NCBI RefSeq assembly: GCF_000184745.1
Contig: NC_014931.1
Span: 6,076,001 to 6,140,000 of the forward strand
Source of the DNA: Variovorax paradoxus EPS
GTDB lineage: Bacteria; Pseudomonadota; Gammaproteobacteria; Burkholderiales; Burkholderiaceae_C
Direction of reading: 5' to 3'
DNA: 64,000 nt
Part shown: positions 10,806 through 20,495 of the stretch, in pieces
How positions within the stretch are numbered: position 1 is the first letter of the stretch
Layout of the letters: every line of letters starts with the position of its first letter
Position numbers and translations under genes: made by a program
The notes under the pieces: generated by a model
Seen by the model: only the letters and a program-made list of their open reading frames with translations
Databases searched by the model: none
Told to the model about the DNA's origin: nothing

Positions 10806-11279
10806 TTAGAAGCGGAAGTGGCTGAAAGCGCGGTTGGCTTCTGCCATGCGGTGCACTTCGTCGCGCTTCTTCATGGCGCCGCCACGGCCTTCCGTGGCTT
10901 CCATGAGTTCGTTGGCCAGACGCAGGGCCATCGACTTTTCGCCGCGCTTGCGAGCGGCTTCCTTGATCCAGCGCATCGACAGGGCGAGGCGACGGACAGG
11001 GCGGACTTCGACCGGCACCTGGTAGTTCGCGCCACCGACGCGGCGCGACTTCACTTCGACCATCGGCTTCACGTTGTTGATGGCAACGGTGAAAGCTTCG
11101 AGCGGGTCCTTGTCAGGGTTCTTCTTTTCGATGAAGTCGAGCGCGCCATAAATGATGCGCTCGGCGATCGCCTTCTTGCCGCCTTCCATGATCACGTTCA
11201 TGAATTTCGACAGCTCGACATTGCCGTACTTGGGATCCGGCAGGATTTCACGTTTGGGGACTTCGCGACGACGTGGCAT
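10806..11279 (-). CDS. rpsG: 30S ribosomal protein S7
   Basis: S7 nucleates assembly of the 30S head and lies near the E-site; in E. coli it feeds back on the str operon. The 157-residue product ([19 protein letters not shown], then [19 protein letters not shown], ending AFSHFRF) is full length. A 153-bp gap separates it from rpsL; I find no convincing promoter or terminator in that gap. Confidence 0.97.
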   Translation of the reverse strand: MPRRREVPKREILPDPKYGNVELSKFMNVIMEGGKKAIAERIIYGALDFIEKKNPDKDPLEAFTVAINNVKPMVEVKSRRVGGANYQVPVEVRPVRRLALSMRWIKEAARKRGEKSMALRLANELMEATEGRGGAMKKRDEVHRMAEANRAFSHFRF

Positions 11280-11432
11280 TTTTCTAACCTCTTTGCTTCA
11301 GTTGGCACCGTTTCCAGCACCGCGAGAGCCAGTCAGGACTCTCACTTACTCGACCCGGGATTGGGTCACTTCGCTCGATGTGCCCGCCAAGGCAACCGAA
11401 CACCGTTTGTTTTTTGACGACAGGAAGAAGGC

Positions 11433-11810
11433 TTAAGCCTTCTTGGGACGCTTCGCGCCGTACTTGGAGCGCGACTGCTTGCGGTCTTTCACGCCTTGCA
11501 AGTCGAGCGAACCGCGCACGATGTGGTAGCGAACACCGGGCAAGTCCTTGACACGACCGCCGCGAACCAGCACGACGCTGTGTTCCTGCAGGTTGTGGCC
11601 TTCGCCGCCGATGTAGGAGATGACTTCGAAGCCATTGGTCAGACGGACCTTGGCAACCTTACGAAGCGCCGAGTTGGGCTTCTTAGGCGTCGTGGTGTAG
11701 ACGCGGGTGCAGACACCGCGACGTTGCGGCGAGTTCTGCATGGCAGGGCTCTTCGAATTGATCTTTTCGACCGTTCGACCCTGACGCACCAGTTGATTGA
11801 TGGTTGGCAT
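11433..11810 (-). CDS. rpsL: 30S ribosomal protein S12
   Basis: S12 acts at the decoding centre and is the streptomycin-resistance locus. I start at [12 protein letters not shown], the universal N-terminus, giving 125 residues; the frame stays open upstream without homology. The [12 protein letters not shown] and [12 protein letters not shown] segments keep the lysines (43 and 88) whose substitution gives streptomycin resistance, so this is the sensitive form. It is the first gene of the str operon. Confidence 0.97.
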   Translation of the reverse strand: MPTINQLVRQGRTVEKINSKSPAMQNSPQRRGVCTRVYTTTPKKPNSALRKVAKVRLTNGFEVISYIGGEGHNLQEHSVVLVRGGRVKDLPGVRYHIVRGSLDLQGVKDRKQSRSKYGAKRPKKA

Positions 11811-11928
11811 GAATGAATTAGTCCCAAAACAACCCGGCCCTGGTGGTGAAACCGCCCCTGGTCGTGACTCAGAGAAGCCGGGAATAACGAAAACGTGAAA
11901 CCCTTCGGAAAATTCCGAAAAGCCCACG

Positions 11929-11956
11929 AGTATAGCAGGCGGGCTTGAAACGGCAA
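11929..11956 (-). promoter_or_regulatory. Predicted promoter of the str operon (rpsL)
   Basis: On the minus strand TTGCCG (11951-11956) and TATACT (11929-11934, 5/6 to consensus) are separated by 16 bp. The start would be near 11922, giving a leader of about 110 nt before rpsL. The leader includes a stem-loop from the inverted repeat at 11904-11919. Confidence 0.55.
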
Positions 11957-11997
11957 GGTCAGCCGCAGCCGACGCCCGCCTTGCCTCGCCCGCCCTC

Positions 11998-13167
11998 TTA
12001 CTTGATCCAGAGGCGGACGGCGTCCCAGGCGCGGCCGAAGATGCCCGCCTGCTCGACCGCTTCCAGGGCCACCAGCGGCACATCGGCCACCGGCTGGTCG
12101 TCCAGCGTCACCTTGAGGGAGCCCACGGCCTGGTACTTGGTGAACGGCGCCACCAGCGGGTCGGGACGCGCCACTTGGGTCTTGATCTTGCTGGCGGAGC
12201 CGGCGGGGACCGCGACGACGATGGCTTCCGGGCGACCCAGCTTCAGCACGTTTTCCTTGCCCTTCCAGACCGCGGGCGTGGCGGCCGGCTGGCCGGCGTC
12301 GAACAGGCGGACGGCGTCGTAGGCCGTGTAGCCCCAGTTCAGCAGCTTCTGCGATTCATTGGCGCGCACGGTCTCGCTCGAGGCACCCAGCACGATCGAC
12401 AACAGGCGGCGCCCGCCGGTCAGGTTCGGGAAATCGCGCTTGGCGGTGGCGATCATGCAGTAGCCGGCAGCTTCGGTATGGCCGGTCTTCAGGCCGTCGA
12501 CGGTCGGATCGCGGAACAGCAGCAGGTTGCGGTTCGTGTCGTTGGTCGACGGCGTGCCCGGGTAGCGGTACTTCTTGATGGCGTAGTACTTGGCTTCTTC
12601 GGGAAAGTCGCGCACCAGCCGGGTCGCCAGGATGCTCAGGTCGCGGGCCGTGGTGGTGTGGCCGGGCGCGGTGAGGCCTTCGGGATTCTTGTAGCTGGTG
12701 TTCTTCATGCCCAGCGCCTTGGCCTGGGCATTCATGAGCTCGACGAAATGCTCGACCGTCCCGCCCACACCTTCGGCCAACGCCACCGTGGCGTCGTTGC
12801 CCGATTGCACGATCAGGCCCTTGATCAGGTCTTCGACCGGCACCTGCATCTTCGGATCGATGAACATGCGGGAGCCGGGCATCTTCCAGGCGCGCGGGCT
12901 GACCGGGAAGGTCTGGGTCAGCGTGATCTTCTTGGCGCGCAGCGCGTCGAACACGATGTAGGCCGACATCAACTTGGTGAGCGAAGCGGGCTCCACCGGG
13001 CTGTCGATGTCCTTCTGCGCGAGGATTTGGTTGGCGGTCACGTCCAGCAGCAGGTAGCTGCGCGCGGCGACTTCGGGCGGCGCCGGCACCTGTGCGGCAG
13101 CAATCACGCCGACCGAGGCAGCGGCGGTCAGCACCAGTGCGCGGAGCGCGTTGAAAAAACGATTCAT
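11998..13167 (-). CDS. D-alanyl-D-alanine carboxypeptidase (class C low-mass PBP)
   Basis: Serine D,D-carboxypeptidase that trims the terminal D-Ala of peptidoglycan stem peptides in the periplasm. From [13 protein letters not shown] (signal peptide, cleavage near AAA-Q at 25/26) it has 389 residues, as in the DacA/DacC family. The catalytic triad of motifs is intact: SLTK (62-65), SGN (122-124) and KTG (227-229). The C-terminal domain ends in an amphipathic segment ([13 protein letters not shown]), typical of the membrane anchor. I see no clear Shine-Dalgarno. A longer start at 13239 would overlap the preceding gene and spoil the signal peptide. Confidence 0.93.
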   Translation of the reverse strand: MNRFFNALRALVLTAAASVGVIAAAQVPAPPEVAARSYLLLDVTANQILAQKDIDSPVEPASLTKLMSAYIVFDALRAKKITLTQTFPVSPRAWKMPGSRMFIDPKMQVPVEDLIKGLIVQSGNDATVALAEGVGGTVEHFVELMNAQAKALGMKNTSYKNPEGLTAPGHTTTARDLSILATRLVRDFPEEAKYYAIKKYRYPGTPSTNDTNRNLLLFRDPTVDGLKTGHTEAAGYCMIATAKRDFPNLTGGRRLLSIVLGASSETVRANESQKLLNWGYTAYDAVRLFDAGQPAATPAVWKGKENVLKLGRPEAIVVAVPAGSASKIKTQVARPDPLVAPFTKYQAVGSLKVTLDDQPVADVPLVALEAVEQAGIFGRAWDAVRLWIK

Positions 13168-13207
13168 GGGGAGGATGAGAAGAGACGAAAACAAGCCCGT
13201 GAGGCTT

Positions 13208-13840
13208 TCATTCAATGCCCGCGCGGAGGTGGCGGGCAACCAGACTTTTGAGCAGCGGCAATTGTCCGTGAAAGAAATGGCCGCCCCCGGGAATAACCGT
13301 GACAGGAAGTGACTGCGGCCGCGCCCACTCCATCACGGCGGCCAACGGCACGGTGTCGTCGGCTTCGCCGTGGACCACCAGCATGCGATCGTGGGCTTCG
13401 ACGGGGAGCGTGGCGACGGTGTTGCGCGCGGCGGCCGTGCCGACCAGAACGACTTGCCGGACGTCGCGCGCGGCCCAGAGCTTTTCGGCAGCGCCGCAGG
13501 CGACGAAAGCGCCGAACGAGAAACCGGCAATGGCCAGGAAACCTTCGGGCGCCAGCTGGCCGACGACATTCAGCATGTCTTCCAGCTCGCCGCGCCCTTC
13601 GTCGTGCACACCCTCGCTGGCACCGACGCCGCGAAAGTTGAAGCGCACCGTCGTCCAGCCGCGCGACACGAAAGCGCGCGCCAGGGTCTGCACGACCTTG
13701 TTGTCCATCGTGCCGCCGAACAGCGGGTGCGGATGGGAGATCACAGCGACGCCGCGCGGGGTGCCGGCAGGTTGGTCGCGCTGCACCTCGATTGCGCCGG
13801 CAGCGCCCTGGAGGCTGATCTTTTCGGTCTGGGAGTTCAT
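13208..13840 (-). CDS. Alpha/beta hydrolase of the dienelactone-hydrolase-like group
   Basis: A 210-residue cytoplasmic alpha/beta hydrolase. HPHPLFGGTMDNKV near the N-terminus is typical of this small-hydrolase group (oxyanion side). GFSFGAF carries the nucleophile Ser, HGEADDTVP the acid and GGGHFFHG the histidine. The substrate is unknown. I start at MNSQTEKISL. It is between the ferredoxin gene and the D,D-carboxypeptidase gene and could be co-transcribed with both. Confidence 0.85.
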   Translation of the reverse strand: MNSQTEKISLQGAAGAIEVQRDQPAGTPRGVAVISHPHPLFGGTMDNKVVQTLARAFVSRGWTTVRFNFRGVGASEGVHDEGRGELEDMLNVVGQLAPEGFLAIAGFSFGAFVACGAAEKLWAARDVRQVVLVGTAAARNTVATLPVEAHDRMLVVHGEADDTVPLAAVMEWARPQSLPVTVIPGGGHFFHGQLPLLKSLVARHLRAGIE

Positions 13841-13910
13841 GGCAAGGTGGGTGAGCGGGCCGGCAGCGCCGGTCGGGAGCACGGTACGAGCGAAGCGTCC
13901 GCGGGAAAGT

Positions 13911-14264
13911 TCAGCGTCCGACGTCGGCGGGCAGCAGGAGCCGCTCGACGACCTCGCCGTTCTTCAGGTGCGACTCGACGATCTCGTCGATGTCGTCGGC
14001 ATCGACGAAGGTGTACCAGACGGCTTCGGGGTACACCACCGCCACGGGCCCGCCGGCGCAGCGATCCAGGCAACCCGCCTTGTTGACCCGCACCTTGCCG
14101 GGCCCGGAGAGCCCCGCTTCTTTCACCTTCGCCTTGCAGCGATCGAAGCCTTCCTGTGCGTTGTGCATGGCACAGGAGTCTTCGCCGTTCTTGCGTTCGT
14201 TGAGGCAGAAGAAGATGTGGCGGCCGTAGTAGCCGGACGGCGCGGCAGAAGTGGAACTGGGCAT
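13911..14264 (-). CDS. Thioredoxin-like [2Fe-2S] ferredoxin
   Basis: A 117-residue electron carrier of the thioredoxin-fold ferredoxin class. Cysteines 20 and 31 (HIFFCLNERKN...SC) and 65 and 69 (AGCLDRC) fit the expected cluster-binding pattern; Cys43 is extra. VAVVYPEAVWYTFVDADDIDEI is the family core. The redox partner is not evident from the neighbours. Confidence 0.9.
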   Translation of the reverse strand: MPSSTSAAPSGYYGRHIFFCLNERKNGEDSCAMHNAQEGFDRCKAKVKEAGLSGPGKVRVNKAGCLDRCAGGPVAVVYPEAVWYTFVDADDIDEIVESHLKNGEVVERLLLPADVGR

Positions 14265-14300
14265 CGGTCGATTTTAGTGACCGCGACCTCGCGCCCGGGG

Positions 14301-15425
14301 CTACGCCGCGAGCCGCCCCCGGCGCGACAGGGCCGCCACCACGTATGCAAGCACCGCGAACGGCCAGATCCATCCCAGCCACTGGGCCAACCCATGGAAG
14401 CGGATGAAGCGCCCCTGCTCCCAGGTGGCCAGGGTCTGCGCGAAGTACGCGCTCTCGGGCGCCTGGTTCAACAGGCTCAACTGGAGCACGAGCCCCACCA
14501 GCAGCAGGGCCGCACACAGCCGGCGCGGCGCGGCCACAAGCAGCACGCCCGCAACGAGCGCAGCCGCCATGCCGACCTGGACGGGAAGATCCAGCCACGC
14601 CCAGGCGTGGGCGGGCCCGTAGCTCAGGGCCGCTGACAGCGCCGAGGCGGCAAAACCCGCCAGAAAGATCAGCGGGAGCAGCACCGCGCGCTGGACCACC
14701 GTGCGTGCCACCAGATAGCCCAACAGGCACGGCACCAGTGCGCCAAGCATCACGCACAGCAACTCCACCGCCGGCACCAGCGGCTCGAGCTCGAACTGGC
14801 GCACGGGCAACCAGTCGATGAAAGGCGTGTCGAGCAGCCATTCGGAAATCGCGACCTCCAGCCGCTCGAACACCTGGCCCAGCCCGAAGGTGACGGCGGC
14901 GGGGAACAGCAAGGCAAACGGCCAGAGCGCCAGCAGCACGAGGGCACCGCGCGAATCCTCGATGAACCATTGCGAGCGCGCCCTGCCCCAATGGGCCACC
15001 GCCCCCAGCCGCTCGAGCCCCACCGCCAGCACGGCACCGATAACCGCGCCGGCCGTGTTCAGTCCCAGGTCGACGTTGGAAGGAATGCGCGCGGGCAGGT
15101 AGCTCTGCAGCGTCTCCATTGCAAAAGAGATTGCCGCTCCGGCCACGGAGGCGCGCAGCACCGCGCCTCCGACACCTGCAGTTCGGCGCGTGCGCAGTAC
15201 CGCCAGGGCGCACAGGAAGCCGAAGGGTACGTAGCCCCCGACATTGATCGCGAAGTCGAAACCCGTCCAGTACTTGGGCCACGGCGCAGATAGATAGGCC
15301 CAGGGCGCAATGCCCTGGTCGCGCCAGTCGGCAAAGGGATAGAGGCTGGCATAGACAATCAACGCCGCATAGGCGAGCGCGAGGGGAAGCGCGGCGGACT
15401 TGTGCGGCTTCTCCACCGTGTCCAT
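14301..15425 (-). CDS. VanZ-family membrane protein
   Basis: A 374-residue integral membrane protein. The N-terminal part (YASLYPFADW, NVGGYVPFGFL, SFAMETLQSYLPARIPSNVDLGLNTAGA) has the VanZ-like pattern, with the N-x-D-x-x-x-N signature. The C-terminal half adds about five more hydrophobic segments, making it longer than minimal VanZ proteins. Start MDTVEKPHKSA, 5 bp after the hemJ stop, so the two are likely co-transcribed. Its role is unknown; VanZ itself gives teicoplanin resistance, but that should not be transferred to this protein. Confidence 0.87.
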   Translation of the reverse strand: MDTVEKPHKSAALPLALAYAALIVYASLYPFADWRDQGIAPWAYLSAPWPKYWTGFDFAINVGGYVPFGFLCALAVLRTRRTAGVGGAVLRASVAGAAISFAMETLQSYLPARIPSNVDLGLNTAGAVIGAVLAVGLERLGAVAHWGRARSQWFIEDSRGALVLLALWPFALLFPAAVTFGLGQVFERLEVAISEWLLDTPFIDWLPVRQFELEPLVPAVELLCVMLGALVPCLLGYLVARTVVQRAVLLPLIFLAGFAASALSAALSYGPAHAWAWLDLPVQVGMAAALVAGVLLVAAPRRLCAALLLVGLVLQLSLLNQAPESAYFAQTLATWEQGRFIRFHGLAQWLGWIWPFAVLAYVVAALSRRGRLAA

Positions 15426-15430
15426 CGGGC

Positions 15431-15859
15431 TCAGAACGGCTTGACGACGACCAGGATCACGATGCCGAGCAGCAGCAGCACCGGCAGCTCGTTGAACCAG
15501 CGGTACCAGTAATCGTTGCGCCGGTTGCCCCCCGCCACAAAACGGCGCAACAGCACTGCGCAGCCATGGTGATAGCCGATAGCTACCAGCACCAGGGCCA
15601 GCTTGGCATGCATCCATCCGTTGCCCGGCCCGCGGCCGATGCCGTAGCCCAGCCAGAGCCACAGGCCGAAGCCCAGCGCCGGAACGGCCAGGAAGGTGGT
15701 GAAGCGCAGCAGCTTGCGCGCCATGAGCAACAGGCGTTCCCGCTCTGCGACCGACTCAGGGGGCACCATCGCAAGGTTCACGAATATCCGCGGCAGATAG
15801 AAAAGCCCGGCAAACCAACTGGCGATGAAGACGATGTGGAGAGATTTGACCCAGAGCAT
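15431..15859 (-). CDS. hemJ: Protoporphyrinogen IX oxidase HemJ
   Basis: HemJ (formerly UPF0093, CopD-like) oxidises protoporphyrinogen IX to protoporphyrin IX in the membrane. The 142-residue product (MLWVKSLHIVFIASWFAGL, LPRIFVNLAMV, WMHAKLALVLVAIGYHHG) matches the family closely, with four hydrophobic segments and the conserved His near residue 8. It diverges from hemB, another heme gene, which supports the assignment. The region upstream holds a minus-strand promoter and terminator that may govern it. Confidence 0.9.
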   Translation of the reverse strand: MLWVKSLHIVFIASWFAGLFYLPRIFVNLAMVPPESVAERERLLLMARKLLRFTTFLAVPALGFGLWLWLGYGIGRGPGNGWMHAKLALVLVAIGYHHGCAVLLRRFVAGGNRRNDYWYRWFNELPVLLLLGIVILVVVKPF

Positions 15860-15940
15860 GGCGGCAGTTTAGTGGCGCACCGCGCTGGCGCACCGCGCTG
15901 GCGCACCGGACCGTCACGTAACGCCCGGAAAGCCGCGGAC

Positions 15941-15971
15941 AAAAAAAAGCCCGACGTCTTCACGTCGGGCT
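15941..15971 (-). terminator. Strong intrinsic terminator upstream of hemJ
   Basis: A perfect 10-bp stem (15948-15957 with 15962-15971), CTTC-type tetraloop and eight T residues on the minus strand. It cannot end hemB or any annotated gene: the nearest minus-strand gene lies downstream of it. It therefore ends a transcript that starts in the hemJ-hemB gap. Confidence 0.88.
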
Positions 15972-16118
15972 GGGAAGCCCTTTTGCTGTCACACATCAAG
16001 GCACCCGCTCAGGGAGGAAAAGCGGGGAGCGGCAAGCCGCCCGCTTCAGAATTTAACAAAGACGAAACAAGGTTTCAAGCGAATGCGCCATTTTCTTTGC
16101 AATTCATAACTAATTATT
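15941..16118 (-). ncRNA. Candidate small RNA (or attenuated hemJ leader) in the hemJ-hemB gap
   Basis: The 356-bp gap holds a complete minus-strand unit of about 175 nt: a promoter (16125-16154), no convincing reading frame, and a strong terminator (15941-15971). The predicted RNA has a small hairpin (16064-16076, GAAAC-AAG-GTTTC), a larger stem (16021-16045) and the terminator stem. Between the last two is an unpaired CCTCCCT (16011-16017), which could pair with ribosome-binding sequences. It matches no RNA family I recognise; a CCCTGAGC stretch recalls 6S RNA, but the rest does not fit. The alternative is a leader whose terminator controls hemJ, 82 bp downstream. The rest of the gap to hemB (16155-16215) shows nothing else clear. 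Confidence 0.5.
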
Positions 16119-16124
16119 TAGAAC

Positions 16125-17229
<1,105 letters not shown>

Positions 17230-17294
17230 TAGCTGCCTGAGCCCATTGCATATGGGCGACCAAGGCAGATAGACAAGAAAACCAAGGCAGGGCG

Positions 17295-18473
17295 ATGCGC
17301 ATCTTCGAAATCAACCGTTCGCAGGTCGGCGAGCACCCGGCGCTCACGCCGCTGGCCGTGCCGGGTGCGTGCGCCGCAAGCGGGTATCTCTGGATTTCGC
17401 TCACGCGCGAGGAATTTCGCGCCTCCCTCGCCGAGGTCCAGCAGATCCTCCAGACGCTCTGCCAGACCCAGCTGGTGGACCTGCACGTGGCCGACCTGCT
17501 CAACGACCAGCTGCCCTCGCACTACGACTACACCTCGCAGTACGACGTGCTGGTGTTCCGGCGCCTCGCGACCAGCCAGGGGCAGGCCGCGCTAGGCAAC
17601 GGCAAGGGAAATGGCAATGAAGCGCCGCCCATTTCCGCCGCCACCACCGCGGCGCCCAAATCCCGGGGCGGCCCGCCCGTGTTGCGCCGCGTCGATACCC
17701 GTCCAGTCGGCTTCGCGGTGTTCGACCGGGTGCTGCTTTCGGTGCATCCCGAGGATGGCGCGGTACGCGATGCCTTTGCCGCGCGGCTGCTGGCGGCCGG
17801 GTCGTCGGACGACCGCGGCGCCCCGGCGCTGGACGTGCGCGCGACCTCCACGCGCGTGCCCACGGGGCCTTCGGACCTGATGCTGCGCGTCATCAACCAG
17901 ATCGTGGACGGCTATCTGGACCTGCGGCGCGAACTCACCAAGCAGCTCGACCATTGGCAGACCGAGCTGATCGATCCGCGCAGCCGCTTCACCAATTGGG
18001 GCGCGCTGATGGAGGCACGGCAGTCGCTGCACCACCTGGACGAGATCTGCGAAGACCAGCGCGCCGCCATGCAGGACTGGATCGACTCGCTCGAAACCCT
18101 GCCACCGCCCAAGGGCGAGGCCGAGCAGCGCGAGCGGGAGCTGATCATGATCAGGAGTCGCGACGTCCTGGAGCACATCGAGCGGGTGGTGCACCACGTG
18201 CACCGGCTCGAGCAGAACGCCGAGACGGCCGTGCAGATGCACTTCAGTGTCCAGGGCCACCGCGCCAACGACATCATGCGGGTGCTCACGGTGCTGACCG
18301 CCATCTTCCTGCCACTGAACCTGATCGCGGGGATCTTCGGCATGAACTTCGAGTTCATTCCGCTGGTGCACAAGGCCGACGGCTTCTGGATCGCGATGAC
18401 CGCCATGCTGGTCATCGCGGTGCTGCTGGTGCTGGTCTTCTGGCGCAAGCGCTACCTCGCACGAACGCGCTGA
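17295..18473 (+). CDS. CorA-family divalent metal transporter
   Basis: Inner-membrane CorA/MIT-family channel, probably for Mg2+ or Co2+. The 392-residue protein has a cytoplasmic alpha/beta N-terminal domain, a long helical stalk (residues ~215-330) and two C-terminal membrane segments. The GMN signature is at 349-351 (IFGMNFEF). A low-complexity G/N/P/A-rich insertion around residues 98-125 is unusual. It stands alone after hemB, with a terminator immediately downstream. The exact ion is not predictable from sequence. Confidence 0.9.
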   Translation: MRIFEINRSQVGEHPALTPLAVPGACAASGYLWISLTREEFRASLAEVQQILQTLCQTQLVDLHVADLLNDQLPSHYDYTSQYDVLVFRRLATSQGQAALGNGKGNGNEAPPISAATTAAPKSRGGPPVLRRVDTRPVGFAVFDRVLLSVHPEDGAVRDAFAARLLAAGSSDDRGAPALDVRATSTRVPTGPSDLMLRVINQIVDGYLDLRRELTKQLDHWQTELIDPRSRFTNWGALMEARQSLHHLDEICEDQRAAMQDWIDSLETLPPPKGEAEQRERELIMIRSRDVLEHIERVVHHVHRLEQNAETAVQMHFSVQGHRANDIMRVLTVLTAIFLPLNLIAGIFGMNFEFIPLVHKADGFWIAMTAMLVIAVLLVLVFWRKRYLARTR

Positions 18474-18494
18474 TAACCAACTGCCCGCCCAACG

Positions 18495-18527
18495 AAAAAA
18501 GGCCACGCTTTCGCGTGGCCTTTTTTT
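18495..18527. terminator. Bidirectional terminator between the CorA gene and the small exported protein
   Basis: An 8-bp GC stem (18501-18508 with 18513-18520) is flanked by A6 on the left and T7 on the right, so it can end both the plus-strand transporter transcript and the minus-strand gene at 18557. Confidence 0.9.
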
Positions 18528-18556
18528 GCTGAACTGCCCCAAAGGGGGCGCGTTCT

Positions 18557-18925
18557 TTACTTGGCGGTAGCGCCCGTGCCTTGCTGGGCTTGAACGCGTG
18601 CGTCCATCGGGTGGGTCATGGTCGAGACGACCTTGCTGTTGACGCGCGAACCCGAGGTCACGTTCTGGTCGGGAGCGTAGGCGGTGCGAACAGCTTCGGC
18701 TTCGACGATGGCGCGGTCCTTCGACACGGCAACCGTTTCCGGGCCGCGCGAACCGCGGGTCACGTTCTGGTTCGGAGCCGCTGCGGCGCGCACGGCTTCA
18801 GCGTTGACTTCGTCGCGGCTCTTGGTCGAGACGGCGGTGTTCACGCCTTGGTAGGTTTCGGCTTGGGCGCCAGTAGCGGCCAGGAGGGTCAGAGCAGCGG
18901 CGGCGAGGATGTGCGAGGTCTTCAT
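18557..18925 (-). CDS. Small exported protein with two AEAVR-x-PxQN repeats
   Basis: A 122-residue protein with a signal peptide (MKTSHILAAAALTLLAA, cleavage after AQA). The mature part contains two copies of a 22-residue unit, at 39-60 and 73-94, with pattern (I/V)xAEAVRxAxAPxQNVTxGSR. The family resembles the DUF4148-like small periplasmic proteins that are abundant in Burkholderiales, but I cannot name a function. A paralogue with the same repeat lies at 19142, and the two upstream regions are homologous and share a palindrome. Confidence 0.8.
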   Translation of the reverse strand: MKTSHILAAAALTLLAATGAQAETYQGVNTAVSTKSRDEVNAEAVRAAAAPNQNVTRGSRGPETVAVSKDRAIVEAEAVRTAYAPDQNVTSGSRVNSKVVSTMTHPMDARVQAQQGTGATAK

Positions 18926-19040
18926 GTCAATTCCTTGTGTTCGTCGGATGGTTTGTCCACCAGGCTTGCTCGGTCGCTTGCCTGTGCGGCGAGTGTCAGA
19001 CGAAATTCCCTAGATAAAACGCTCGGATCAGAGACACGGT

Positions 19041-19061
19041 GTTTCCTCTATTGAAACAATG
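19041..19061. promoter_or_regulatory. Palindromic site upstream of the 18557 gene (copy 1)
   Basis: GTTTC and GAAAC arms with a 7-bp spacer, followed by AATG. A near copy stands at 19560-19580, upstream of the paralogous gene and next to a LysR regulator gene. Flanks also align between the two sites. It is probably an operator of that regulator. Confidence 0.55.
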
Positions 19062-19085
19062 TGGACACATAGGCATGCAAACGAG

Positions 19086-19122
19086 AAAGGCCGGGGTCGC
19101 ACACGCGGCCCCGGCCTTTTTA
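19086..19122. terminator. Terminator after the 19142 gene
   Basis: An 11-bp stem (19086-19096 with 19109-19119) with further pairs near an ACAC loop. On the minus strand it is followed by TTTCTCGTTT, so it can end the transcript of the gene at 19142; a short T-run is also present on the plus strand. Confidence 0.8.
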
Positions 19123-19141
19123 GAAATCTGAATTCTTCGGT

Positions 19142-19483
19142 CTAGCGGCCCGGACGCGCGTCTTGCCGCCCTTGGAATTGCGGCGGCACTTCGCTGTTTG
19201 CGAAGGCGCGCCGGTCCAGGTTCTGGTTCGGTGCGTGGGCTGCGGCAATCGCTTCCGCACGGACCGAGGCGCGGTCGAGCTGGCTCGGGCGCGTGGTCAG
19301 CGGCGAGGCCACGACGTCGCCGTAGACATTGCCGCCCCGCGCAGCCGCTGCCCCTTCGGCTTCCAACTGGGCTCGGCTCCCGACGATCTTCAGCGGCTGC
19401 ACCGGCTCGAAACCCTGTGCGTGTGCGCCGACGGCGGTCAGGATCGACAGGATGGCAACGGCGATGATGTTCGAGGTGTTCAT
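19142..19483 (-). CDS. Small exported protein, paralogue of the 18557 product
   Basis: A 113-residue protein with signal peptide (cleavage after AHA). Residues 73-94 carry the shared unit (SVRAEAIAAAHAPNQNL), and 36-57 hold a degenerate copy (GSRAQLEAEGAAAARGGN). The gene diverges from the LysR regulator at 19592, with only 108 bp between their starts, so it is probably controlled by it. The biochemical role is unknown. Confidence 0.8.
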   Translation of the reverse strand: MNTSNIIAVAILSILTAVGAHAQGFEPVQPLKIVGSRAQLEAEGAAAARGGNVYGDVVASPLTTRPSQLDRASVRAEAIAAAHAPNQNLDRRAFANSEVPPQFQGRQDARPGR

Positions 19484-19559
19484 GGTTCGGCTCCTTCGGC
19501 GCTTGGTGCGAGTGTGGCGCAGGTCGCCTGAGAAAAACGCCGGAGAATCGAACCACCGC

Positions 19560-19580
19560 GTTCCTCGAACGGAAACAATG
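19560..19580. promoter_or_regulatory. Palindromic site in the LysR-divergent intergenic region (copy 2)
   Basis: GTTCC and GGAAAC arms around TCGAAC, followed by AATG, closely matching the site at 19041-19061. It lies 12 bp before the LysR start and 77 bp upstream of the 19142 gene, the usual position for a LysR autoregulatory and activation site. Confidence 0.55.
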
Positions 19581-19591
19581 GGCTCTTAGAC

Positions 19592-20494
19592 ATGGACAGT
19601 CTCGATCTGATCAGAACCTTTCGCGAAGTCGCCGCCCACGGCAGCTTCTCGCAGGCGGCCAAGAAGCTCGACATGTCGAAAGCCACCGTCAGCAAATACG
19701 TTGCCGAGCTCGAAACGCGTTTCGGTGTGCGGCTCCTGAACCGCTCCACCCGCTCCGTGAGCCTCACCGACGCCGGTCAGCTGCTGCTCGATCGCAGCAC
19801 CCCGGTGCTCGAAATGGTGGAGCTCACCCAGGCCGAGCTGCAGGACCGTGCCAGCCAGCCCGCCGGCCGCCTCCGGATTTCGGCCCCCCACGGCATGGGC
19901 AACGGCGAGTTTCCCAACCTGCTGGCCGACTTCATGCGCTATTACCCCGACGTGAGCATCAGCCTGCAGCTGACCAATCGCACGGTCGACCTCGCGGAGG
20001 AAGGCATCGATGTCGACATCCGCAGCGGCCCGGTCGAAGACGCCAATCTCATCGTGCGCAAGCTGCGCCTCATGCAGATGGTGGTCTGCGCCTCCCCGGT
20101 CTACTGGAAGAAGCACGGCAAGCCCGAGCATCCGCGCGACTTGGCCGGGCACGAGGCCCTCACCCATTCCCTGCTGGGCGCGCAGCCGGTGTGGCGCTTC
20201 GACGATGGCGGGGAGCCGCTGGACGTGCACGTCAAGAGCCGCATGGACTGCACCGAGGGCGCACCGCTGATCCGCGTGGCGATGCGCGGCTTCGGCGTGA
20301 TCTACCTGCCCTCGATCCTCGTGCAATCGCACATCGAGCACGGCGAGCTCGTACCAGTGCTGCAGGACTACACGCGCAAGGACATGTGGCTGTCGGCCGC
20401 CTACCTTCAGCGGCGCCACAACAGTGCGGCCCTGCGCGCGTTGCTCGACTTTCTTCAGACCCGCGTGGGCGACGCGCCGGGCCTCAAGAAGTAA
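19592..20494 (+). CDS. LysR-family transcriptional regulator
   Basis: A 300-residue LysR regulator. The N-terminal winged helix-turn-helix (residues ~1-60, FSQAAKKLDMSKATVSKYVAELE) is followed by a two-lobed effector-binding domain (~90-295, with RLRISAPHGMGN and DVDIRSGPVEDANLIVRKL). It resembles the DmlR/AaeR-like subgroup. It diverges from the small exported protein gene at 19142. The likely targets are that gene and its paralogue at 18557, given the shared palindrome. Confidence 0.92.
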   Translation: MDSLDLIRTFREVAAHGSFSQAAKKLDMSKATVSKYVAELETRFGVRLLNRSTRSVSLTDAGQLLLDRSTPVLEMVELTQAELQDRASQPAGRLRISAPHGMGNGEFPNLLADFMRYYPDVSISLQLTNRTVDLAEEGIDVDIRSGPVEDANLIVRKLRLMQMVVCASPVYWKKHGKPEHPRDLAGHEALTHSLLGAQPVWRFDDGGEPLDVHVKSRMDCTEGAPLIRVAMRGFGVIYLPSILVQSHIEHGELVPVLQDYTRKDMWLSAAYLQRRHNSAALRALLDFLQTRVGDAPGLKK

Positions 20495-20495
20495 T

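Noticed and set aside
15778..15999. Short minus-strand frame overlapping the hemJ start and the gap terminator
   Set aside because: Reads through the terminator stem and overlaps hemJ out of frame; no ribosome-binding sequence or homology.
15941..16118. 6S RNA as identity of the hemJ-hemB gap transcript
   Set aside because: Size and a CCCTGAGC stretch fit, but the 5' and 3' ends do not pair into the long 6S helix, and a strong intrinsic terminator is atypical.
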